A stretch of DNA of 37,922 bases from DATKKM01 sp036741795. Its GTDB lineage: Bacteria; Chloroflexota; Dehalococcoidia; SM23-28-2; RBG-16-64-32. The stretch's first letter is position 1. Every line of letters begins with the position of its first letter. Both the position numbers and the translations under genes were made by a program. Positions 22,505-31,157 of this stretch are shown here, in pieces. The notes below the pieces were generated by a model. The model made no database searches. It had not been told where the DNA came from and saw nothing but the letters and a program-made list of their open reading frames with translations. The DNA is taken from contig DAINRO010000018.1 of assembly GCA_036741795.1 (NCBI GenBank), forward strand, positions 1-37,922. Reading direction: 5' to 3'.

Positions 22505-25264
22505 ATGACACTGGCACCAGAAAGACCAGCGACCAACGGCAAGCAGTCCACGAATACCGCCGTCAAGAACGGCGAGGCCCGCCTCCCCATCACCCGCTTC
22601 TTCACCCGCCCGGAGACGGACCCCTACGACCAGCTCGCCTGGGATATCCGCTCCGCCGTGATCCAGGGCGGGGACGGTAAGCCCGTCTTCGAGCAGCACG
22701 AGTGCGAGTTCCCGGCCGACTGGTCCCAGAACGCGACGAACGTCGTCGCCTCGAAGTACTTCCGCGGTCCCCTGAAACCAACTAACGGCATGGTGCGCGA
22801 GAACTCGGTGAAGCAGCTCATCGACCGCATCGTCAACAACATCACGAACTGGGGCTGGAAGGACGCCTACTTCGCCGACGAGGACGAGCGCGAGACCTTC
22901 CGCCAGGAGCTGAAGTACGCGCTGGTGAACCAACTGCTCTGCTTCAACTCCCCGGTCTGGTTCAACGTCGGTCTCGATGAGGTCCCCCAGTGTAGCGCCT
23001 GCTTCATCCTCTCCATCGACGACAGCATCGACTCGATCCTCGACTGGTATCGCACCGAGGGGAAGATCTTCAAGGGCGGCTCCGGCTCCGGGATCAACCT
23101 CTCCGCCCTGCGCAGCAGCAAGGAGCACGTAACAGCCGGCGGCCTCGCTTCCGGCCCCGTCTCCTTCATGCGCGGCGCTGACTCCGTCGCCGGCACCATC
23201 AAGTCCGGCGGCAAGACCCGCCGCGCCGCCAAGATGGTCGTCTTGAACGTCGGCCATCCCGACATCGAAGAATTCGTCTGGTCCAAGGCCCGCGAGGAGA
23301 AGAAGGCCTACGCCCTGGGCGAGGCCGGCTACGACATGTCCCTCGACGGCGACGCCTGGATCAGCATCCAGTACCAGAACGCCAACAACTCTGTCCGCGT
23401 CACCGACGACTTCATGCAGGCCGTCGAGGACGGCACGCCGTGGCAGACCCGCTACGTAAAGTCCGGCGAAATCGCCGGTGAACACGACGCTCGCGACCTC
23501 ATGAACCAGATCGCGACGGCCGCATGGGAATGCGCCGACCCCGGCATCCAGTACCACAGCACGATCAACGACTGGCACACCTGCCCGAACACGGGGCCGA
23601 TCAACGCCAGCAATCCTTGCTCCGAGTACATGCACATTGATGACAGCGCCTGCAACCTGGCGTCGATCAACCTGCTGAAGTTTCTCGATGAGGACGGCAA
23701 CTTCGACGTCGCCGCGTACCGGAGCGTGATCGCCCTCAGCATCATGGCCCAGGAGATCATCGTCGGGAACTCCAGCTACCCCACTCCGAAGATCGCTCAG
23801 AACGCCGTCGACTTCCGCCAGCTTGGCCTCGGCTTCTCGAACCTCGGCGCGCTGCTGATGTGCCTCGGCGTGCCCTACGACTCCGATGAAGGCCGCGCCT
23901 GGGCGGGCGCCCTCACCGCGATCATGACCGGCCACGCGTACGCCACCTCCGCCCGCGTCGCTGCGCGCGTCGGCCCCTTCAACGGCCACGCCCTCAACGC
24001 CGAACCGATGCTCAACGTCATGAAGAAGCACCGAGCCGCCGCGGACGACATCGATCCTGACTGCACCCCCGGCTACCTCGTGCAGGCTGCCAAGGAGGAC
24101 TGGGACAACGCCATCGCTGTGGGCGCCGAGAACGGCTACCGGAACTCGCAAGCCACGGTCATCGCCCCCACGGGCACCATCAGCTTCATGATGGACTGCG
24201 ACACCACGGGCATCGAGCCGGACATCGCCCTCGTCAAGTACAAGACACTCGTCGGCGGCGGTCTTATGAAGATCGTCAACAACACCGTACCCCGTGCCCT
24301 CAGGAAGCTGGGCTACACCGAGAGCCAGGTCGAGGACATCCTCACCTACATCGACGACCGCGGCACCATCGAGGGCGCACCTCACGTCGGCCCCGACCAC
24401 CTCCCCGTCTTCGACTGCGCCTTCAAGGCCCAGAACGGCGACCGCACCATCCAGTGGCTCGGCCACGTGAAGATGATGGGCGCCGTTCAGCCCTTCATCT
24501 CCGGCGCGATCTCCAAGACCGTGAACCTCCCCGAGGAAGCCACGGTCGAGGACATCGAGCAGGTCTACATCGAGGGCTGGAAGCTCGGTATCAAGGCTCT
24601 AGCGATCTACCGCGACGGCTCCAAACGCGCCCAGGTCCTGTCCACAAAGAAGGACGACTCGCGCTCCCCCACCGAGGCAGACGACCCGCACCCGGTCCGC
24701 CGCCGCCTCCCCTCCACTCGCACATCCCTCACGCACAAGTTCTCGATCGAGGGCCACGAGGGCTACATTACGGCCGGCCTGTACGAGGACGGCTCCCCGG
24801 GTGAAATCTGGCTCACAATGGCCAAGGAGGGCTCCACCCTCTCCGGGATGATGGACGCCTTCGCAACGTCGATCTCCCTTGCCCTCCAGTACGGCGTCCC
24901 GCTGCGGGACCTCGTCAATAAGTTCGGCCACATGCGCTTCGAGCCCTCCGGCCGCACCGAAAATAACGAGATCCCCGTCGCCCAGTCGATCGTCGACTAC
25001 ATCTTCCGCTGGCTCGCCTCCCAGTTCATGAACGAGAACGAGAAAGAGGAGTTCGGGGTGCTCTCTCCGACGGTGAAGGCGAAGCTAATGGCCCAGGAAT
25101 ACACGGCGGACGGCAAGCCCATCATCGATCTCGATGCAGGGACGGGACCGAGCAACACTACCCAGACGGACGCGCCACCCTGCGCGAACTGTGGCTGGAT
25201 CATGACCCGCGCTGGCACGTGCTACAAGTGCGACAACTGCGGAAACACCACCGGCTGCGGCTAA
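22505..25264 (+). CDS. nrdJ: Class II (B12-dependent) ribonucleotide reductase, large form
   Basis: A 919-residue adenosylcobalamin-dependent reductase that makes deoxyribonucleotides. The N-terminal RFFTRPETDPYDQLAWDIRS and SQNATNVVASKYF place it in the long NrdJ subgroup also found in alphaproteobacteria. Active-site residues: Cys166 in QCSACFIL, NPCSE (Asn370, Cys372, Glu374) and Cys383 in SACNLASINL, corresponding to the redox pair and the thiyl-radical cysteine. A TSCPD-type segment lies near the C-terminus (HKFSIEGHEGYITAGLYEDG), and a zinc ribbon (CANCGW, then CYKCDNCG) ends the protein. No N-terminal ATP-cone is seen. A second, different nrdJ lies at 27972. Two hairpins follow the stop. 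Confidence 0.95.
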   Translation: MTLAPERPATNGKQSTNTAVKNGEARLPITRFFTRPETDPYDQLAWDIRSAVIQGGDGKPVFEQHECEFPADWSQNATNVVASKYFRGPLKPTNGMVRENSVKQLIDRIVNNITNWGWKDAYFADEDERETFRQELKYALVNQLLCFNSPVWFNVGLDEVPQCSACFILSIDDSIDSILDWYRTEGKIFKGGSGSGINLSALRSSKEHVTAGGLASGPVSFMRGADSVAGTIKSGGKTRRAAKMVVLNVGHPDIEEFVWSKAREEKKAYALGEAGYDMSLDGDAWISIQYQNANNSVRVTDDFMQAVEDGTPWQTRYVKSGEIAGEHDARDLMNQIATAAWECADPGIQYHSTINDWHTCPNTGPINASNPCSEYMHIDDSACNLASINLLKFLDEDGNFDVAAYRSVIALSIMAQEIIVGNSSYPTPKIAQNAVDFRQLGLGFSNLGALLMCLGVPYDSDEGRAWAGALTAIMTGHAYATSARVAARVGPFNGHALNAEPMLNVMKKHRAAADDIDPDCTPGYLVQAAKEDWDNAIAVGAENGYRNSQATVIAPTGTISFMMDCDTTGIEPDIALVKYKTLVGGGLMKIVNNTVPRALRKLGYTESQVEDILTYIDDRGTIEGAPHVGPDHLPVFDCAFKAQNGDRTIQWLGHVKMMGAVQPFISGAISKTVNLPEEATVEDIEQVYIEGWKLGIKALAIYRDGSKRAQVLSTKKDDSRSPTEADDPHPVRRRLPSTRTSLTHKFSIEGHEGYITAGLYEDGSPGEIWLTMAKEGSTLSGMMDAFATSISLALQYGVPLRDLVNKFGHMRFEPSGRTENNEIPVAQSIVDYIFRWLASQFMNENEKEEFGVLSPTVKAKLMAQEYTADGKPIIDLDAGTGPSNTTQTDAPPCANCGWIMTRAGTCYKCDNCGNTTGCG

Positions 25265-25279
25265 CTAAGACAACTCCAC

Positions 25280-25311
25280 GCGGGGTTAGGGAAGGGGCGC
25301 CCGAACCCCGC
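25280..25311 (+). other. Hairpin after nrdJ (first of two)
   Basis: GCGGGGTT (25280-25287) pairs perfectly with AACCCCGC (25304-25311), with a GC-rich loop that can itself fold. It begins 15 bases after the nrdJ stop, in the region between converging genes, and probably aids termination. Confidence 0.5.
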
Positions 25312-25328
25312 AGGGCAACCTCCTTCGT

Positions 25329-25360
25329 AGGAAGGGCGGGCTTAACGGCCCGCCCTTCCT
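25329..25360. terminator. Probable terminator between converging genes
   Basis: AGGAAGGGCGGGC (25329-25341) pairs perfectly with 25348-25360 (13 bp, 6-base loop), followed on the plus strand by GTTTGTGT. It should end nrdJ transcription. On the other strand no T-tract follows, though the hairpin could still slow transcription of the minus-strand membrane gene. Confidence 0.75.
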
Positions 25361-25412
25361 GTTTGTGTCAGATTTCCTGTATCAACGTGCCGTTGGCGCC
25401 ATCACGTCTAAC

Positions 25413-26750
25413 TCATGACTCTTGCAGTGAGTCGGTCTCTCCGGGAAAGGCCACCCAGAGCAGGAACGCCATTTCGATCAGGTAGATCGGCAGGGCGTAG
25501 CGGATGTGGAAGTCGTACGCCGTGCGACCCGCATACATCATCGTGAGGAGCAGGACAGCCCCTACCAGCAGAAGGGTGACCCGGCCAACATCGCCCCGGC
25601 GCATCGTTGTCCCCAGGTGCGGGATGGCAAGGACTATGAGCACGATCATCAAGAGAATCGAGTAGGCGATGTAGGCGTATGTTAGGTGCTCGAAGGCGCC
25701 ACTCATCCTCGTGTTGGTCCAGTGTGTGGGATCGGGTTTGTGTATGGCGCTTTCGCGAGCGTAATTCAGTGGCGCGAGGATGTACTCCACCGTATCACCA
25801 ATGGCCTGGATCACGATCTGGGGGCCTTCCTCTTGCATCGCGACCCATGACCCCTCTCTCATCGCCGCCTGTCCCTTGGGGTCGTCGAAGGCACGACCCA
25901 GCACGATCAACCTGTTTGGATCGTTATCCCAGGCGACCGCCTCTTCGCGAGGCATTCTCTCTTTGACTTCGTCAGGCATCGCCGGTAGAAGCCTCTCTGC
26001 CCGTCCGTGGACCGTCCTGTCAAACATCATGAAACTCACGCTCATCTGGGGCCTGCCCACGTCAGCAGTTTGCGTTTCGCGGTTCAGGGCAACCGTCAGG
26101 GCGATCGAGGCGATTAGCGCGATGGCCACGATGCCAGAAGCGCGACGTCGCTTAATGACGGCCAATAACAAGAACAGGGCCAGCAGCACCAGGAACGGGA
26201 ACATCCGCTCCGGCCGGACCAGTCCAGATCCCACTACACCGAGGGCCAGCACGCTCACTGAACTCACGGTGATGCGGCCCATGACGAACACTCGGGCCAT
26301 CGCCGCGATCCCGAGCAGGAAGAAAGACGCAGCAAGCGAGTCTGTCAGGATCGTGAGTGAGAAATGGGCTGCCAGGGGCAAAGCCGCGATTCCGGCCACC
26401 AACAGGACCGTCCGGACAGGGTCTGACCGGAATCGAGCCGCGATGTCAAGGGTCGCAACCAAGTAGTAGATAGACCACAAGCAGATCGCGGTCTGAAGCA
26501 AATAGACAGGTATTCGCGATAACGTCGAGTCGTCGCCGCCGGCGAAGAACCTGAGGATGAGAGGATACGCCAGCGTTCGCCAGGAGTCGATGTTCAGTGT
26601 GTCCGCCAGCTGCCAGTACTCTACGGTATCTCCGTAGGCAGGCACTTGAAAGAGATTGAGGGTCCACCAAAATGCGCCTACGGCGATCAGGCCCGCAATA
26701 GAAAGCGCTGCGATCCGGCGGGAGGCGGGTGCCCCACTGGAGAGGATCAA
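25413..26750 (-). CDS. Polytopic membrane protein, possible GT-C glycosyltransferase
   Basis: A 445-residue protein with about ten membrane helices. After helix 1 comes an extracytoplasmic loop with YGDTVEYWQLADTL (about 39-52) and then WRTLAYPLILRFF. An acidic residue pattern followed by R-x-x-x-YP-x-x-L is the layout of GT-C transferases (ArnT/PMT/GT39-like), which use polyprenyl-phosphate sugars. The assignment rests on this layout, not on a firm signature. It starts at TTG 26750, overlapping the stop of the DGQHR gene as TTGA, so the two are likely translated together. TTG is the only start near the N-terminus. Confidence 0.55.
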   Translation of the reverse strand: MILSSGAPASRRIAALSIAGLIAVGAFWWTLNLFQVPAYGDTVEYWQLADTLNIDSWRTLAYPLILRFFAGGDDSTLSRIPVYLLQTAICLWSIYYLVATLDIAARFRSDPVRTVLLVAGIAALPLAAHFSLTILTDSLAASFFLLGIAAMARVFVMGRITVSSVSVLALGVVGSGLVRPERMFPFLVLLALFLLLAVIKRRRASGIVAIALIASIALTVALNRETQTADVGRPQMSVSFMMFDRTVHGRAERLLPAMPDEVKERMPREEAVAWDNDPNRLIVLGRAFDDPKGQAAMREGSWVAMQEEGPQIVIQAIGDTVEYILAPLNYARESAIHKPDPTHWTNTRMSGAFEHLTYAYIAYSILLMIVLIVLAIPHLGTTMRRGDVGRVTLLLVGAVLLLTMMYAGRTAYDFHIRYALPIYLIEMAFLLWVAFPGETDSLQES

Positions 26751-27898
26751 GCCTGGGTAAGCCGCCTCAACACCGGCCGCGGCAGCCGGTCCCGCAAGTA
26801 CTCCGCCAGCACCCGGATGTACCGCGTGCCGCTCTGGCGCACCATCTGGTGCCCGCGGACCTGGTGCCAGAACCCGGCGCTACGCCCGATGTACGACAAC
26901 GTATCCGCCATCTTCGCAACCGAGAAATCGTCCGCGGCGCGGCACTGCTCCAGCACGTCCGGGAAGATCATGTGCAAGGCGCCAGCGCCCAGAGGGCGCT
27001 GGATCACGTACTCCGCCGGCGATTCGAAGGCCGTTCCCCACAGTTGTCGGACAGCCGTCCAGAAGTTCAGCAGCAACTGGGCCATCTCCTCGTCGGTCAC
27101 CTGCTTCACGAACCCGTCGCTGACCACCGGGGACAGCGACGACACCATGGCGTGCTGGCGCATCATGTGCTCCGGCCTGAGTGCTTCGCCTGGCATCCTG
27201 ATCAACCCTCTCCATGGGCTGGTCTCGTCCTCGTTCAGAACGTCCCCCAACCGCGTCGCCCGGGCGCGCAAATAGCTTTTCTCGCCTTCCCGCTCGATCA
27301 ACCCGACACCCTCGGCGTCCTTCATGGAGAGCAAGTGCCGGTCGACGATGTCCGTTGGCACGCCCTTTTGGCGGGTGTTGATCACGTGGAAGTACCGCAT
27401 CTCCTCGTATCCGTCGATCCCTTCGACGACAACGACCGGAAGACGATAGTCCTCCACCCACTGCGCCTTATCCTTGCGGAACGCCCGCTCCAGACCGTTT
27501 AGCCTGTGCTGCCCGTCGACGATCCAGATTGGCACGTCCGCGCCGATGGTCAGGACCCCGGTCTCACCTTTCCCGTTGGCGCCGGTGTTCGCCGCGAAGT
27601 CCACCTTATGAGGCTGCCGCACACACAGGAGTATCGAGGTCGGCAGCATCCCTTCTTCATTGCGCAAGTACGTAGAGACCTGGCGCAGCCGTGCCGCTGA
27701 AACCGCTCGCTGGTATCCGCTCGGGTTCTCTTGCGTGTACGTGTCGGAATCGCAACGCCCTAGCAGGTCACCGAACCGCAACGTCGTTACGTACAGGTTC
27801 ACATCGGGGCGCTTTTGCCTGAACCGGATAGCGTGCGAGACGAGGCTGGCTGGGCTCTCGGTCTTGGTGCTTGCGGATTTAGAGGCGGTGATCGTCAT
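26747..27898 (-). CDS. DGQHR-domain protein (DndB-like)
   Basis: A 383-residue protein of the DGQHR superfamily. Seen: WIVDGQHRLNGLERAF at about 125-140, preceded by an N-terminal half with YQRAVSAARLRQVSTYLRNE, and followed by RYFHVINTRQKGVPTDIVD at about 168-186. These are the hallmarks of DndB/DpdB-type proteins. Known relatives accompany DNA phosphorothioation (dnd) or 7-deazaguanine DNA (dpd) systems, and DndB is reported as a transcriptional regulator; others are orphans. No dnd, dpd or methylase gene is visible here. It is divergent from nrdJ across 73 bases with a perfect palindrome, and is coupled to the downstream membrane gene. GGGGG stands 4 bases before ATG 27898. Confidence 0.85.
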   Translation of the reverse strand: MTITASKSASTKTESPASLVSHAIRFRQKRPDVNLYVTTLRFGDLLGRCDSDTYTQENPSGYQRAVSAARLRQVSTYLRNEEGMLPTSILLCVRQPHKVDFAANTGANGKGETGVLTIGADVPIWIVDGQHRLNGLERAFRKDKAQWVEDYRLPVVVVEGIDGYEEMRYFHVINTRQKGVPTDIVDRHLLSMKDAEGVGLIEREGEKSYLRARATRLGDVLNEDETSPWRGLIRMPGEALRPEHMMRQHAMVSSLSPVVSDGFVKQVTDEEMAQLLLNFWTAVRQLWGTAFESPAEYVIQRPLGAGALHMIFPDVLEQCRAADDFSVAKMADTLSYIGRSAGFWHQVRGHQMVRQSGTRYIRVLAEYLRDRLPRPVLRRLTQA

Positions 27899-27908
27899 CG
27901 TTCCCCCT

Positions 27909-27924
27909 GCACCCTGCAGGGTGC
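27909..27924. promoter_or_regulatory. Perfect 16-bp palindrome, candidate operator
   Basis: GCACCCTGCAGGGTGC is fully self-complementary. It lies between the divergent DGQHR gene and nrdJ. On the minus strand a TATAAA -10 (27932-27927) would place the DGQHR transcription start inside this palindrome. A third copy of the half-site (GGGTGCC) sits at 27936-27942, 17 bases from the second copy. Confidence 0.65.
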
Positions 27925-27935
27925 CATTTATAACT

Positions 27936-27942
27936 GGGTGCC
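27936..27942 (+). repeat. Extra GGGTGCC half-site
   Basis: GGGTGCC repeats in direct orientation the right half of the palindrome (27919-27925) and falls at the -35 position of the nrdJ promoter. A protein bound to both could control both divergent promoters. Confidence 0.45.
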
Positions 27943-27956
27943 CGCTCCCGCGGACT

Positions 27957-27962
27957 TATACT
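27957..27962 (+). promoter_or_regulatory. -10 element of the second nrdJ
   Basis: TATACT matches the -10 consensus at 5 of 6 positions and ends 9 bases before ATG 27972. No Shine-Dalgarno sequence is present, so transcription should start at or just before the ATG (leaderless or nearly so). No clear -35 is present. Confidence 0.5.
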
Positions 27963-27971
27963 TATTAGGCC

Positions 27972-30353
27972 ATGATAGAGAAGAATCCGCCTTCAGGCAC
28001 GGGCCTCCAGCTCTCGGCAAACGCTCTTGTCGTGCTTGAGCGGCGCTACCTTGCGAAGGACGACCAAGGCTTACCAATCGAGACCCCGGAGGAGATGTTT
28101 GGCCGCGTCGCACACAATATCGCCCAGGCCGAACGGCTTCACGAAAATGTGGACAAGGCCGACGTCGAAGCGTCGGTATCGCACTGGGAAGGCGTCTTTC
28201 TGGACCTGATGCAACGCCTGGACTTCCTGCCCAACTCCCCCACCCTCATGAACGCCGGCCGCGATATGCAGCAGCTTTCCGCCTGCTTTGTCCTTCCGGT
28301 GCCCGACAGTATCGAAGGCATCTTTGAGGCCATTCGCCAGACCGCCTTGATCCACCAGTCCGGAGGCGGCACGGGCTTCGCGTTCTCCCGCCTCCGCCCC
28401 CGCGGTGACCGCGTCCGCTCGACTATGGGCGTTGCCTCGGGGCCTGTTTCGTTTCTCAGGGTGTTCGACGCAGCCACGGAGGCCATCAAACAGGGCGGCA
28501 CACGGCGCGGGGCCAACATGGGCATACTCGCCGTTAATCACCCCGACATCGAGGAATTCATCGCCCTCAAGTCCGATATGCGGACCCTCACCAACTTCAA
28601 TATCTCGGTTGCGATAACGGAGTGGTTCATGGAGGCCGTGGAGTCGGACTCGGAGATCGAACTGGTGAACCCGAAGGATGGGGCGATCACGGGCACAGCG
28701 CGGGCGCGGCACATCTTCGACATAGTGATCGCCAACGCGTGGGCGAACGGCGACCCCGGCATCGTCTTCATCGACCGGATTAACCGCGATAATCCGACGC
28801 CACAGCTGGGCGCGATCGAAGCGACCAATCCATGCGGCGAGCAGCCGTTGCTCCCATATGAATCCTGCAATCTTGGCTCCCTGAATCTAGCGCGCTTCGT
28901 TAAGGTTGACGGCGATCATCGCCGCCTCGATTGGGAGCGGCTTGCGGAGGTCATACCCCAGTGCGTGCGCTTCCTCGATAACGTCATCGACATGAACCAC
29001 TACCCGATCCCCGAGATCGACGCCGCCACGAAGGCCACACGCAAGATTGGCCTTGGTGTCATGGGCTGGCACGACGCGCTGATCCAGCTCCGCATCCCGT
29101 ACGACTCTGAAGACGCCCTCGCCCTGGCGGAGGAGGTGGCCTCTTTCATACAGGCCAACGCCAACGACGCTTCCCTGGCACTGGCGCGCGAGCGCGGGAC
29201 TTTCCCCGCGTGGAAGGGCTCCCGCTACGACCCGGAAGCCCGCTACCGGAACGCCACGCGTACCACCGTTGCGCCCACCGGCACGATCTCGATCATCGCC
29301 GACGCCTCGTCCGGCATCGAGCCGGTCTTTGCGCTCGCTTACAACCGCCAGCACTACCTTGACGCGAAGGACGCCTCGAAGCTGACAACCTTGCGCGAAA
29401 CCAATCGCGACTTCGTCACCGCCGCACATGAAGGTGATTGGTATAGCGAAGACTTGCTTGATCACGTCACCTCTGGAGGTAGCCTCCGGGACCGGGAGGA
29501 CGTTCCGGAGTGGGCGCGGAGCGTTTTCGTCACGGCCCACGAGATCTCGCCGGAATGGCACGTCCGCATGCAGGGCGCGTTCCAGCGCCACACGGACAAC
29601 GCTGTGTCCAAGACCATCAACTTCCCTCACGAAGCCTCGGAGGCCGACATCGCCACCGCTTACTGGCTCGCCTACCGCGAAGGCAGCAAGGGGATCACCA
29701 TCTACAGAGAAGGCTCCCGCGATTTCTCCGTCCTTTCGCACATCACGGAGAATGTCAAAGGCCCCGAGCAAGAGACACAGCCGGCCTTGGACGAAATCGC
29801 CGGCAAGCTATCGTCCATGGCCCGGCCCCGGCCCTACAGGCGCCATCTCCCCGACGAGCGCCGGTCCATCACCCACAAGTTCTCAGTCGCAGATCAGGAG
29901 GGTTACGTCACTGTGGGACTGTACGAGGACGGCCTGCCAGGCGAGATCTTCGTGAAAATCAATAAGGAGGGCTCGACAGTCTCCGGCCTCATGGATACCG
30001 TCGCCCTCCTCACCTCCGTGACCCTCCAATACGGGGTCCCGATCGAGGACCTCGCTCGCAAGCTCAAGAACACGCGCTTCGAGCCCTACGGCCGCACCAC
30101 GAACCCTGAGGTTCCGTGGGCCACAAGCCTCGTCGATTACATCTTCCGCTGGCTCGAGTTGAAGTTCGCGCCGGACTCGGCCGCTGCAGACGCGTCCTAC
30201 CATATCCTTCCGCCTTCAACGGGAGACGCTCCGCCAATCCCGGCAGATTCGGGGGATCCTACGGGACTTGGCTGCCCCGACTGCGGCGCCCCCCTCGTCT
30301 ATGCGGAGGGCTGCCTCCTCTGCCGTTCCTGCGGCTACAACCGGTGTGGCTAG
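27972..30353 (+). CDS. nrdJ: Class II (B12-dependent) ribonucleotide reductase, shorter form
   Basis: A 793-residue adenosylcobalamin-dependent reductase of the common NrdJ type. The N-terminal region reads LSANALVVLERRYLAKDDQG. Active-site residues: Cys105 in QLSACFVLPV, NPCGE (Asn286, Cys288, Glu290) and Cys299 in ESCNLGSLNL. QSGGGTGFAFSRLRPRGD and PTGTISIIADASSGIEPVFA are family-typical. The C-terminus has a TSCPD-like segment (HKFSVADQEGYVTVGLYEDG) and a zinc ribbon (CPDCGAPLVY, then CLLCRSCGYNRCG). It differs clearly from the 919-residue enzyme at 22505 in the N-terminal and central parts, so the two are separate lineages rather than a recent duplication. Divergent from the DGQHR gene. 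Confidence 0.95.
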   Translation: MIEKNPPSGTGLQLSANALVVLERRYLAKDDQGLPIETPEEMFGRVAHNIAQAERLHENVDKADVEASVSHWEGVFLDLMQRLDFLPNSPTLMNAGRDMQQLSACFVLPVPDSIEGIFEAIRQTALIHQSGGGTGFAFSRLRPRGDRVRSTMGVASGPVSFLRVFDAATEAIKQGGTRRGANMGILAVNHPDIEEFIALKSDMRTLTNFNISVAITEWFMEAVESDSEIELVNPKDGAITGTARARHIFDIVIANAWANGDPGIVFIDRINRDNPTPQLGAIEATNPCGEQPLLPYESCNLGSLNLARFVKVDGDHRRLDWERLAEVIPQCVRFLDNVIDMNHYPIPEIDAATKATRKIGLGVMGWHDALIQLRIPYDSEDALALAEEVASFIQANANDASLALARERGTFPAWKGSRYDPEARYRNATRTTVAPTGTISIIADASSGIEPVFALAYNRQHYLDAKDASKLTTLRETNRDFVTAAHEGDWYSEDLLDHVTSGGSLRDREDVPEWARSVFVTAHEISPEWHVRMQGAFQRHTDNAVSKTINFPHEASEADIATAYWLAYREGSKGITIYREGSRDFSVLSHITENVKGPEQETQPALDEIAGKLSSMARPRPYRRHLPDERRSITHKFSVADQEGYVTVGLYEDGLPGEIFVKINKEGSTVSGLMDTVALLTSVTLQYGVPIEDLARKLKNTRFEPYGRTTNPEVPWATSLVDYIFRWLELKFAPDSAAADASYHILPPSTGDAPPIPADSGDPTGLGCPDCGAPLVYAEGCLLCRSCGYNRCG

Positions 30354-30392
30354 GCCAGACGTAAGCTAAGCTGACATTCGTTATCCGGCGCG

Positions 30393-31109
30393 ATGATTCC
30401 TTACTCTTGGATGCGTTCGACCTTGAAAGGGGCCATTCTCGCCTTGCTGCTGACGACAACTGGCCTTCTTACAGGCGCCTGCAGCGAGAATGGCTCTTCT
30501 TCCAGCGGGAACCTCTTGCTCAATCCAGGCCTTGAGGAGGGTGCAGAACCCTGGATCAGTCTGGAACCCACTTCCGGCTTCGTTGTTAGCCAGAAGCAGG
30601 CTCTTACTGGCTTCTCGAGCGCACTGCTGCCCATGGACGATCCGGTCGAAGCCGAGGGCAGTAAAGTCTACTACCTCGTGCAAGAAGTCTCCCCGGACGA
30701 ATTTCCCGACGTCGTTCGTGGAAATTACTTCGTCGAGAACTGGTCACGCGGGACAGCAAAGCAGTACATCCAATTCGTTGTGATCGCGATCGGCGCAAGC
30801 AACAACCCGGTTACGCAGGCGAACAACTACCAGCTCCGCTACCTGCTTTCCGGTATCGCAGCAGAACCCTTTCCCATCGGCAATGCGCGGTTTCTCTTCG
30901 TCTCGCAGGAAGATCCGGTGCAAGGTCAATGGATTCCCTTTGAAGCGAACGTCAAGGACGACTTTCAGAGATTATGGGGTGCGGTCCCCGAAGGCTTCGA
31001 GACCCTCCGCATCCTCTTCGAGGTGCGCTACGACGACAAAGTAGCTGGCGATGGCGCACCTCGCGCGGACGTCTACTACGACGACCTCCACTTCGGCTCC
31101 GCCGAATAA
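30393..31109 (+). CDS. Lipoprotein with carbohydrate-binding-like fold
   Basis: A 238-residue predicted lipoprotein. The signal peptide ends in the lipobox LTGAC (Cys30). After a Ser/Gly linker the mature part starts NLLLNPGLEEGAEPW, the common opening of jelly-roll carbohydrate-binding domains (G-F/L-E-G motif), and ends with VRYDDKVAGDGAPRADVYYD, which fits the last strands of such a fold. Ligand unknown. ATG 30393 and ATG 30411 are both possible; the second gives a shorter signal peptide. It starts 39 bases after nrdJ and could be read through from it. No catalytic motif is seen. Confidence 0.7.
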   Translation: MIPYSWMRSTLKGAILALLLTTTGLLTGACSENGSSSSGNLLLNPGLEEGAEPWISLEPTSGFVVSQKQALTGFSSALLPMDDPVEAEGSKVYYLVQEVSPDEFPDVVRGNYFVENWSRGTAKQYIQFVVIAIGASNNPVTQANNYQLRYLLSGIAAEPFPIGNARFLFVSQEDPVQGQWIPFEANVKDDFQRLWGAVPEGFETLRILFEVRYDDKVAGDGAPRADVYYDDLHFGSAE

Positions 31110-31114
31110 CCTTC

Positions 31115-31123
31115 TGCTATACT
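31115..31123 (+). promoter_or_regulatory. Extended -10 before the ABM gene pair
   Basis: TGC followed by TATACT (31118-31123) is a strong extended -10. Transcription should start near 31130, giving a leader of about 28 bases that contains AGGAGG (31148-31153). Confidence 0.5.
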
Positions 31124-31157
31124 CCGCATCGCACCTCACGCCCATTCAGGAGGAAGA

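Noticed and set aside
22451..24466. 671-codon open frame on the minus strand
   Set aside because: It is an antisense shadow of nrdJ: high GC leaves opposite frames open, the translation is low-complexity Val/Gly/Ala/Asp and matches no family.
27660..28113. dnd or dpd DNA-modification cluster around the DGQHR gene
   Set aside because: The flanking genes are nrdJ and a membrane protein; no DndA, C, D, E or Dpd-type protein is encoded in the window.
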